A program made the position numbers and the translations under genes. The notes beneath the pieces were generated by a model. The model had not been told where the DNA came from, searched no databases, and was given only the letters and a program-made list of their open reading frames with translations. Below, one piece after another: positions 27,763-33,513 of a stretch of DNA of 33,513 bases. The stretch comes from Yersinia similis (GTDB lineage: Bacteria; Pseudomonadota; Gammaproteobacteria; Enterobacterales; Enterobacteriaceae): assembly GCF_001053095.1 (NCBI RefSeq), contig NZ_CGBP01000021.1, positions 1 through 33,513 of the forward strand, written 5' to 3'. Numbering within the stretch: position 1 is the stretch's first letter; each line of letters opens with the position of its first letter.

Positions 27763-28326
27763 TCATTCGACAGAATCAGTGTAAATCGACTGAATTTCTT
27801 CTTGGAAGAAGCCACGATAGAGGAGATAACGCTGAACTTTAGCCTTTTCTTTCCATTCAACAGGTAAAGTTTCACTAAATTTACGCTGGGCGACCTCTTT
27901 TGCCAGTTGGCACCAGTCGATTTCACTGTTCTCAAAAGCAGCCAGAATTCGTTCTTTATCGACACCTTTTTGCATCAGTTCTGAACGGATACGCTGTACG
28001 CCATATCCTTTACGGCTACGACTCTTAATATAACTGACGGCAAAACGGGAATCATCCAACCAATTGTGTTGATAACAATAGTCAATAACCTGCTCGATAA
28101 CCTGAGGATCACTCTCTTCAATTGCATTACTTTCAACTAGCTTATTTTCGACTAGATTGCTTTCAACTAGATTGCTTTCAACTACATCACTGCTTTTACC
28201 ACCTGAACCCTTTCCCCAATTCCCTTTTGCCGAAAATGGCGGTACCGCAAGCTTGCGACGCAGTTCAGATTCACTATGGTCACGCTGGGAGAGTAGTCTC
28301 ATTGCGCGACTTAACTGGTCATTCAT
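27763..28326 (-). CDS. recX: RecA regulatory protein RecX, with an internal repeat
   Basis: Binds RecA filaments and limits their growth and ATPase. Conserved RecX stretches are present: QRDHSESELRRKLA near the start, YCYQHNWLDDSRFAVSYIKSRSRKGYGVQRIRSELMQKGV, DWCQLA and YLLYRGFFQEEIQSIY at the end. The 187 residues exceed E. coli RecX (166). The excess lies at residues about 45-72, where a 15-base tandem repeat encodes VESNL-type units. The E. coli protein has a short linker there, between the first and second helical modules, so the insert is probably a tolerated loop. It is downstream of recA on the same strand and may be made by readthrough of the recA terminator. Confidence 0.93.
   Translation of the reverse strand: MNDQLSRAMRLLSQRDHSESELRRKLAVPPFSAKGNWGKGSGGKSSDVVESNLVESNLVENKLVESNAIEESDPQVIEQVIDYCYQHNWLDDSRFAVSYIKSRSRKGYGVQRIRSELMQKGVDKERILAAFENSEIDWCQLAKEVAQRKFSETLPVEWKEKAKVQRYLLYRGFFQEEIQSIYTDSVE
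28111..28185 (-). repeat. 15-bp tandem repeat inside recX
   Basis: Five units in phase with the reading frame. On the coding strand the units at 28171-28185 and 28156-28170 differ in one base (G/C-TAGTTGAAAGCAAT); those at 28141-28155 and 28126-28140 differ in a few; that at 28111-28125 is degenerate. Each unit adds five residues without a frameshift. Confidence 0.9.
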
Positions 28327-28330
28327 ATAC

Positions 28331-28405
28331 CCTTCTTACTTGCCGCTACAGCGGTGTTAGCTGCGCTCATTACTAGGCCACTGCAAGCAGCGTTCAAATC
28401 ACTTA
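28331..28405. repeat. ERIC-related fragment between recX and recA
   Basis: The segment CTGCAAGCAGCGTTCAAATC at 28381-28400 is identical to part of the ERIC element at 10932-11084, and the flanks CTTGCCGC and TAGCTGCGCTCATTA recall ERIC internal sequence. Neither ERIC end is seen, so it is a remnant. Confidence 0.6.
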
Positions 28406-28410
28406 CTGAT

Positions 28411-28459
28411 GTTATTTACTCAAACAAACAGACCGCCACAAGTGACGGTCTGTTTGTTT
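28411..28459 (-). terminator. Terminator of recA
   Basis: AAACAAACAGACCG (28422-28435) and CGGTCTGTTTGTTT (28446-28459) form a perfect 14-bp stem with a 10-base loop. On the minus strand it ends GGTCTGTTTGTTTGAG, so the U-rich part is the 3' arm. It starts 24 bases after the recA stop codon and lies upstream of recX. Confidence 0.82.
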
Positions 28460-28483
28460 ACTCTAACTTGTTAAACTTGCGAA

Positions 28484-29554
28484 CTAAAACTCTTCGTTGG
28501 TTTCATCTGCACCATCGGCGAATTCTACTGCCGCCGCAGCAACAGGTTGCTCACCATTGCCGCCATTGAGTAGCATTTCACGCAGTTTTTTATCTAACTC
28601 AGCAGCAATGGCTGGATTTTCTTTTAAATAGTTGCTGGCATTGGCTTTACCCTGACCAATTTTGTCACCGTTGTAGCTATACCATGCACCAGCTTTCTCG
28701 ATCAGTTTATGTTTAACACCCAAATCAACGAGTTCGCCATTGATATTGATGCCTTCGCCATAAAGGATCTGGAATTCAGCTTGTTTGAATGGCGCAGCAA
28801 TCTTGTTTTTAACGACTTTAACGCGGGTTTCACTTCCCACGACCACATCACCCTCTTTTACTGCACCAATACGGCGGATATCCAGACGTACAGAGGCATA
28901 AAATTTAAGAGCGTTACCGCCGGTAGTGGTTTCTGGGTTACCAAACATCACGCCAATTTTCATGCGGATTTGGTTGATAAAAATCAGTAAGGTATTCGCA
29001 TTCTTCAGGTTACCCGCCAGCTTACGCATAGCCTGACTCATCATACGCGCCGCAAGGCCCATGTGAGAGTCGCCAATTTCACCTTCAATTTCAGCTTTTG
29101 GTGTCAATGCCGCTACGGAGTCAACGATAATAACGTCAACCGCGCCAGAGCGAGTCAGCGCATCACAGATTTCCAGTGCCTGCTCGCCAGTATCGGGCTG
29201 AGAACACAGCAGGTTATCAATATCTACGCCCAATTTCTTGGCATAGATTGGGTCAAGGGCATGTTCGGCATCGATAAATGCACAAGTTTTGCCTTCACGC
29301 TGTGCGGAGGCGATAACCTGTAATGTCAGAGTCGTCTTACCTGATGACTCTGGGCCATAAATCTCAACGATACGCCCCATTGGCAAGCCACCAGCCCCCA
29401 GTGCAATATCAAGGGAAAGGGAACCGGTAGAGATGGTTTCAACATCCATTGAGCGGTCTTCGCCAAGGCGCATAATAGAGCCTTTACCGAATTGTTTTTC
29501 AATTTGGCCGAGTGCTGCTGCTAACGCCTTTTGTTTATTCTCATCAATAGCCAT
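28484..29554 (-). CDS. recA: Recombinase RecA
   Basis: Forms filaments on single-stranded DNA, exchanges strands, and triggers LexA self-cleavage. The 356 residues are close to E. coli RecA (353). Walker A GPESSGKT is at 67-74, with [10 protein letters not shown], the [18 protein letters not shown]alker B region, the L1 and L2 DNA loops ([19 protein letters not shown] and [37 protein letters not shown]) and a Glu/Asp-rich C-terminal tail that damps activity. A complete LexA-controlled promoter lies upstream. pncC precedes it and recX follows, the enterobacterial order. Confidence 0.99.
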   Translation of the reverse strand: MAIDENKQKALAAALGQIEKQFGKGSIMRLGEDRSMDVETISTGSLSLDIALGAGGLPMGRIVEIYGPESSGKTTLTLQVIASAQREGKTCAFIDAEHALDPIYAKKLGVDIDNLLCSQPDTGEQALEICDALTRSGAVDVIIVDSVAALTPKAEIEGEIGDSHMGLAARMMSQAMRKLAGNLKNANTLLIFINQIRMKIGVMFGNPETTTGGNALKFYASVRLDIRRIGAVKEGDVVVGSETRVKVVKNKIAAPFKQAEFQILYGEGININGELVDLGVKHKLIEKAGAWYSYNGDKIGQGKANASNYLKENPAIAAELDKKLREMLLNGGNGEQPVAAAAVEFADGADETNEEF

Positions 29555-29632
29555 TTTTATTCCCTCTCTGGTATGCCAGGGTTGCCCCTACCATCGCCAC
29601 TGAATGTTATTTTGTACAAGAAATTACAGCTA

Positions 29633-29660
29633 ATTATACTGTACAATCATACAGTATCAA
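29633..29660 (-). promoter_or_regulatory. sigma70 promoter of recA
   Basis: On the minus strand TTGATA (complement of 29655-29660), 16 bases, then TATAAT (complement of 29633-29638). The pattern is that of the strong E. coli recA promoter. It begins nine bases after the pncC stop codon. Confidence 0.93.
29637..29656 (-). promoter_or_regulatory. LexA (SOS) box of recA
   Basis: TACTGTATGATTGTACAGTA on the minus strand, a fit to TACTGT-N8-ACAGTA with no mismatch in either arm. It fills the space between -35 and -10, so LexA binding blocks the promoter. Confidence 0.95.
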
Positions 29661-29668
29661 GCCTATTT

Positions 29669-30157
29669 TTACAGAAAGTCATCGATTAGTGTTTGTAGTG
29701 CGAAAACAGCTGCTTGCAACCGTACTGAGTCACGATCACCGTAAAAATGTTGTTTTTTTGCACTAATTGGCCCTTCGCGTGAGATAAAGCCAAACCAGAC
29801 AGTGCCTACCGGTTTATCTGTACTGCCACCATCAGGCCCCGCAATCCCACTGATGGAAACAGCAAAGTCTGCATTGGCTTGTTTCAATGCCCCCATTGCC
29901 ATTTCACGTACCACGGCTTCACTCACCGCACCATAACGCGCCAAGGTCGTTTCAGATACACCCAGTAAATCATGCTTTGCCGTATTGCTGTAGGTGACAA
30001 AACCGCGGTCAAAATAAGCAGAGCTGCCAGCAATATCCGTCAGGGCTTTGGCTACCCACCCCCCGGTACAGGATTCTGCACAGGTCACCCATGCCCCGTG
30101 TTCTTTTAACTTATGCCCAACCGCAATACTGAGTTGACGTAGTTGTCCTTCGCTCAT
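29669..30157 (-). CDS. pncC: Nicotinamide-nucleotide amidase PncC (CinA C-terminal family)
   Basis: Deamidates NMN to nicotinic acid mononucleotide in the pyridine nucleotide salvage cycle. The 162 residues form a single CinA-type domain with CAESCTGGWVAKALTDIAGSSAYFDRGFVTYSN, YGAVSEAVVREMA and SISGIAGPDGGS, which carry the catalytic serine and lysine region. I use the ATG at 30157, with GGGGGG just upstream and the family length (165 in E. coli); a 43-residue longer frame is cysteine-rich and unlike the family. It precedes recA on the same strand. Confidence 0.94.
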   Translation of the reverse strand: MSEGQLRQLSIAVGHKLKEHGAWVTCAESCTGGWVAKALTDIAGSSAYFDRGFVTYSNTAKHDLLGVSETTLARYGAVSEAVVREMAMGALKQANADFAVSISGIAGPDGGSTDKPVGTVWFGFISREGPISAKKQHFYGDRDSVRLQAAVFALQTLIDDFL

Positions 30158-30350
30158 TGTTGCCCCCCATTCTAAATAAATTTCTTGCTGCCGATAGTAG
30201 CACTTCTTTAGCTTGCGATAGCAACCACACTCAGTTATGCGAAACACCTCGCAGCATGTAATGAAAATAAGTACTTTCCCGTACAAAGCTTTACCTGTGG
30301 GGCTTAGCTGTTAGTATCAAAAGAGCCGAGCGAATAGCGGTGAGAGGGGA

Positions 30351-30416
30351 GAAAACCCTTTGTAGAAGGGACTAAAAATTCATGATCGCCTTTCTTATCA
30401 ACAAAATAAGAGGCGA
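30351..30416 (+). promoter_or_regulatory. Structured leader of the MFS transporter gene
   Basis: Two hairpins lie 57-117 bases before the GTG start: CCCTT / AAGGG with a 5-base loop at 30356-30370, and a longer one at 30386-30416 pairing TCGCCTTTCTTAT with ATAAGAGGCGA around a short loop (one small bulge). No T tract follows directly. It may be a regulatory leader or part of the promoter region; I cannot name a riboswitch class. Confidence 0.4.
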
Positions 30417-30472
30417 CAGTGACATCTGCGGTGCCAGTAATTTATCCGCGATGAGAAACTAAGGACAATAGC

Positions 30473-31813
30473 GTGAAAAAAACTCTTAATACCTTCTTCC
30501 CACTTTATAGCGCAACGGTATTGATGCTATTAGGTTCAGGTTTATTGACCACCTATATTTCGCTACGTTTAACCGCGTTCAACGTTTCAGCACTATTAAT
30601 CGGAGCTATCATTGCCGCTAATTACATCGGTCTGGTTATCGGTGGCAAAGTCGGTCATTTCCTGATCGCCAGAGTCGGCCATATTCGCGCTTATGTCGCC
30701 TGTGCCGGTATTATTACCGCTGCCGTATTAAGTCATGGGCTTACTGAATATATCCCCATATGGGTGGTTCTGCGCTTGATTATTGGCCTCTGCATGATGT
30801 GCCAGTTTATGGTGCTGGAAAGCTGGCTTAATGATCAGGCGGCATCGAATCAGCGTGGCGCAGTATTTGGTTTTTATATGGCGGCCACCTATGCGGGGCT
30901 AGCCTTGGGCCAGGTGGTGCTTATGTTTCAGCCTGCGCTGGGGCTGATTACCTTAATGATTATTGCCCTCTTTTTTGCGCTCTGTTTGGTACCTGTTGCA
31001 CTGACAACACGCAGTAATGCTCAGCAAATGTCCCCGGCACCGATGGAGCTGAAATTTTTTGTCAGTTCGATCCCCAAAATACTGGCGTCAACATTGGTTA
31101 TCGGCATGATTGTTGGCTCGTTTTATGGTTTGGCTCCGGTTTATAGCAGCTTACAATCCCTCTCAACACAGGAGACGGGCTTGTTTATGGCATTATCTAT
31201 CTTTGCCGGCCTTGTGGCCCAATTTCCACTCAGTTGGTTATCAGACCGCTATAACCGGACGCAATTGATCCGAATTAACGCACTCTTACTGGCATTAACT
31301 GCATTACCGCTGGCACTGATACCCAATATTTCTTTCCGATTCCTACTCTGTTTGGGCTTTGTCGTCAGTCTGTTGCAGTTCACGCTTTATCCGCTGGTCG
31401 TCGCACTCGCCAATGACCTGATTGAACCAGAAAGGCGGGTCTCACTCGCGGCGTGTTTATTAATGTCATTTGGTGTCGGTGCCAGTATTGGGCCTCTCGT
31501 CGTAGGCGCACTGATTGCACCATTGGGAGGGAATATCCTATATGCATTCTTTTCTCTCTGCGGCTTAGGCCTGATAGCGCTAAGCAGAACCGTAAAACAG
31601 GACCAAGACGAATTTGTTAATGATGCGCCAGTACCTCACATGACGATCCCCGATTGCCTGGTCAGTTCGCCGCTATCATCTGCATTGAACCCCTGCTTTG
31701 ACGAGCAGATGATCCACGACGTTATGCCACCACCAGAGCAACCCGCAACCATTAGCACCCCGGAGGGCAACATACCTGACGCCGACACAACTTCATCACC
31801 TCACTCACAATGA
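30473..31813 (+). CDS. Major facilitator superfamily transporter, YcaD type
   Basis: The 446-residue product has about 12 membrane helices in its first 380 residues, in two halves joined by a cytoplasmic loop near residues 180-195, and recalls YcaD/DUF894-type MFS proteins (VLRLIIGLCMMCQFMVLESWLND, GFYMAATYAGLALGQ, PLSWLSDRYNRTQLIRINAL, SFGVGASIGPLVVG). The substrate is unknown. A hydrophilic, proline- and serine-rich tail of about 60 residues follows the last helix; such a tail is absent from E. coli YcaD (382 residues). The start is GTG with AAGGAC 6 bases upstream. It stands alone behind a structured leader. Confidence 0.85.
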   Translation: MKKTLNTFFPLYSATVLMLLGSGLLTTYISLRLTAFNVSALLIGAIIAANYIGLVIGGKVGHFLIARVGHIRAYVACAGIITAAVLSHGLTEYIPIWVVLRLIIGLCMMCQFMVLESWLNDQAASNQRGAVFGFYMAATYAGLALGQVVLMFQPALGLITLMIIALFFALCLVPVALTTRSNAQQMSPAPMELKFFVSSIPKILASTLVIGMIVGSFYGLAPVYSSLQSLSTQETGLFMALSIFAGLVAQFPLSWLSDRYNRTQLIRINALLLALTALPLALIPNISFRFLLCLGFVVSLLQFTLYPLVVALANDLIEPERRVSLAACLLMSFGVGASIGPLVVGALIAPLGGNILYAFFSLCGLGLIALSRTVKQDQDEFVNDAPVPHMTIPDCLVSSPLSSALNPCFDEQMIHDVMPPPEQPATISTPEGNIPDADTTSSPHSQ

Positions 31814-31992
31814 TGTGGTTTACATTTAATTACACACCAGGGTTGCGTCGCAAAATAATATGATACCTATCAAAGTAAGCGTCGTTCTTCCTCAGTACAT
31901 TACTGGTAACCTTGATTCAGCGGGGTCATCACTCAGCACCACTGCCAATAATATGCGGTTGGGCTACAGGCAAATCGAGTACTGCTTGTTAT

Positions 31993-32010
31993 TTATTCAG
32001 CATTGAATAA
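31993..32010. promoter_or_regulatory. Candidate operator upstream of the SorC-family gene
   Basis: Perfect 7-bp inverted repeat TTATTCA-GCAT-TGAATAA ending 35 bases before the ATG. SorC-type regulators often control their own genes, so it could be an operator, but a single small palindrome in AT-rich DNA is weak evidence. Confidence 0.3.
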
Positions 32011-32045
32011 AAATACCAGCATGAGGTCTTCAGCGGGATGGAACC

Positions 32046-32990
32046 ATGTCAAGACAAGATGAACAACGGTTACTGGTAAAGATTGCCACGTTGTATTACA
32101 CCGAAGGTATGAAGCAATCCGAGATTGCTGATAGTCTGCATTTATCTCAATCCTTCGTGTCTCGTGCGATAACTCGTTGTGTCAAAGAAGGTGTGGTTAA
32201 AATCAGTGTGATTCAACCCGCTAATATGTTTATTGGTATCGAATCACGTATTCAAAAACACTATGGTATAGATCAGGCTATTGTGGTGGATATTACCGAT
32301 GACGCCAGCCCCGCACAGATAAAACAGGCTATTGGCTCAGCTGCCGCCCATTATATGCAAACCAGTATTCGTCCAAACGATATGGTGGGTATTTCTTCAT
32401 GGAGCAGCACCATCCGGGCAATGGTCGATAACCTTCATCCCCTCAATATCAAAACCAGCGGCGTGATTCAATTGCTTGGAGGTGTTGGCCCTAATGGCAA
32501 CGTGCAGGCCACATTGTTGACTCAATCATTGGCAAATATTTTAAATTGCCCTGCCTATCTCCTGCCCGCACAAAGCATTGAACGTTCTACTGAGGATCGT
32601 GCCCGCCTGATATCCAGTGGTGAAGTGGCCGATGTCGTGAATAAATTTGCCGAAGTTGATCTGGCATTAGTGGGGGTCGGTGTTCTGGAACCCTCCCAAT
32701 TACTGAAAAATTCCGGTAACTATTATCATGAAGAGATGCTGAAATTACTGGCCGAACGCGGGGCTGTGGGGGATTTGTGTTTACATTATTTTGATGCGGC
32801 GGGTAACGCGGTACTCAGCGATGAGGAAGACCCGGTCATTGGAATGTCATTACCACAATTGCGGGCGTGTCCACGGGTCGTAGCACTGGCAGGGGGGATA
32901 GAGAAAAGTGCTGCTATTCGGGGCGCACTGACCGGTAACTACATTGATGTGCTGATTACCGACCGATTGACCGCAGAAACATTACTCTAG
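32046..32990 (+). CDS. SorC/DeoR-type sugar-binding transcriptional regulator
   Basis: The 314 residues begin with a winged helix-turn-helix (about 8-60, YYTEGMKQSEIADSLHLSQSFVSRAITRCVKEG) and continue as the SorC effector domain, a ribose-isomerase-like fold with DMVGISSWSSTIRAM, VIQLLGGVGPNGNVQA, LALVGVGVL, RGAVGDLCLHYFDAAG and a final VVALAGGIEKSAAIRGALTGNYIDVLITD that matches the family. Effectors of this family are phosphorylated sugars. It is not LsrR in my view, since the sequence differs clearly. The convergent fucose-isomerase-like gene suggests a sugar catabolic locus. Confidence 0.9.
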   Translation: MSRQDEQRLLVKIATLYYTEGMKQSEIADSLHLSQSFVSRAITRCVKEGVVKISVIQPANMFIGIESRIQKHYGIDQAIVVDITDDASPAQIKQAIGSAAAHYMQTSIRPNDMVGISSWSSTIRAMVDNLHPLNIKTSGVIQLLGGVGPNGNVQATLLTQSLANILNCPAYLLPAQSIERSTEDRARLISSGEVADVVNKFAEVDLALVGVGVLEPSQLLKNSGNYYHEEMLKLLAERGAVGDLCLHYFDAAGNAVLSDEEDPVIGMSLPQLRACPRVVALAGGIEKSAAIRGALTGNYIDVLITDRLTAETLL

Positions 32991-33024
32991 CCCCCTGCCA
33001 ACATATTAGTTAACAGCCCCAGCC

Positions 33025-33098
33025 ATGGGGCGGACACTTTACTTTTCTGCCTATCCTCACCGTTCAAGATCGAATCATCGAGGTTTGTCAGCAGTCTG
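33025..33098 (+). repeat. Dispersed repeat, copy B (first copy at 12778-12851)
   Basis: Aligns with 12778-12851 in the same orientation around the identical core CTGCCTATCCTCACCGTT. It lies 35 bases after the SorC-family stop codon. Confidence 0.7.
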
Positions 33099-33210
33099 GC
33101 TTTGTATCGTGATCCAGGTGCCATTAGCCTCGTTATTTTAGGGTATAGACAACTAGCGTGTTACGCCGCGGATTATCTAATTGCCCCATCACAGGCTGTG
33201 GGCCTCAGTT

Positions 33211-33513
33211 TCACGGCCTCCCATGCCAGTAGCAATCAACGCCCAGATATTTACTGAATGCTTCTTGCAGGACCTGAGCAGTAGCTGAATGGTTCATCGC
33301 CACATGGTGTTCAAAACCGTTGTTGCAAATATGCGTGAGCAAACTTTCCAACTGTGGTACTTCCACCACTGCGCGGCAGCCCACTGTATTCAACTCATCA
33401 CTGACAGAGCGCCCTTCGCCGACATAAGCCCGGACCTGCCCCGTGAAATCGTCAGAAGATAGGCGGAAATAGGTCAATGGCCCAGACTTCATCCGGCCAT
33501 GAACTGCGCCACA
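33211..33513 (-). CDS. Fucose/arabinose isomerase-like protein, C-terminal part (runs off the window)
   Basis: The frame is open to the window end; the visible 100 residues are the C-terminal part of a larger protein and the internal Met at 33492 is not the start. The stretch KSGPLTYFRLSSDDFTGQVRAYVGEG and the C-terminal GFEHHVAMNHSATAQVLQEAFSKYLGVDCYWHG fit the C-terminal domain of L-fucose isomerase-like proteins. These isomerise aldoses to ketoses with a divalent metal; the actual sugar cannot be told. It converges with the SorC-family regulator, which probably controls this locus. Confidence 0.75.
   Translation of the reverse strand, partial: CGAVHGRMKSGPLTYFRLSSDDFTGQVRAYVGEGRSVSDELNTVGCRAVVEVPQLESLLTHICNNGFEHHVAMNHSATAQVLQEAFSKYLGVDCYWHGRP

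Noticed and set aside
28111-28185. A CRISPR-like array in the recX repeat
   Set aside because: The units are 15 bases, directly adjacent with no spacers, and in frame with recX; this is a minisatellite. No CRISPR array or cas gene is seen in the window.
30158-30286. A 43-residue extension of pncC
   Set aside because: It is unlike the family and cysteine-rich, while GGGGGG directly precedes the ATG at 30157.

Overview
The window is chromosomal core DNA of an enterobacterium, most probably a Yersinia. Most proteins are close to their Escherichia coli counterparts in length and sequence, and the gene blocks are those of the clpB-recA part of enterobacterial chromosomes. ERIC-type repeats with the Yersinia-like long centre, an orphan BtsR-type regulator, a dcuB and a SorC/fucose-isomerase-type locus between the usual blocks point to Yersinia rather than E. 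coli or Salmonella. I cannot fix the species from sequence alone.

Layout. 1-4525: rluD-pgeF-clpB on the minus strand, with a heat-shock promoter inside the operon in front of clpB. 4661-6135: bamD and raiA on the plus strand, each with its own terminator. 6268-9967: aromatic amino acid genes, with pheL-pheA (plus, attenuated) converging on aroF-tyrA (minus, TyrR-type boxes). 10195-13925: a more variable stretch holding a LytTR response regulator, an ERIC element, a DcuB carrier and the outer-membrane protein YdiY. 14127-17741: the translation and secretion block ffh, rpsP-rimM-trmD-rplS (minus). 17907-20049: ypjD-corB (plus). 20150-23465: luxS, the sRNA gene micA, gshA, yqaB-yqaA. 23680-24746: csrA, tRNA-Ser(GCU), two intact tRNA-Arg(ACG) and one broken copy. 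24996-30157: pncC-recA-recX and alaS (minus), with a complete SOS promoter for recA. 30473-33513: a plus-strand MFS transporter, a SorC-family regulator and the 3' part of a convergent fucose-isomerase-like gene that runs off the window.

Genes that work together: aroF, tyrA and pheA form the entry and the Tyr and Phe branches of aromatic synthesis, controlled by TyrR boxes on one side and phenylalanine attenuation on the other. rpsP-rimM-trmD-rplS couples two ribosomal proteins to 16S maturation and a tRNA methylase. BamD and MicA both bear on outer-membrane proteins, MicA having a sigmaE-type promoter. RecA and its inhibitor RecX lie in tandem.

I see no wholly new multi-gene system. The points worth a second look are small: a tRNA-Arg copy broken by a clean 63-bp insertion, a 15-bp minisatellite inside recX, an ERIC derivative between the pheA attenuator and the pheA start, a 12-bp perfect hairpin in the rpsP leader, a structured leader before the MFS gene, and a dispersed repeat after both dcuB and the SorC-family gene.
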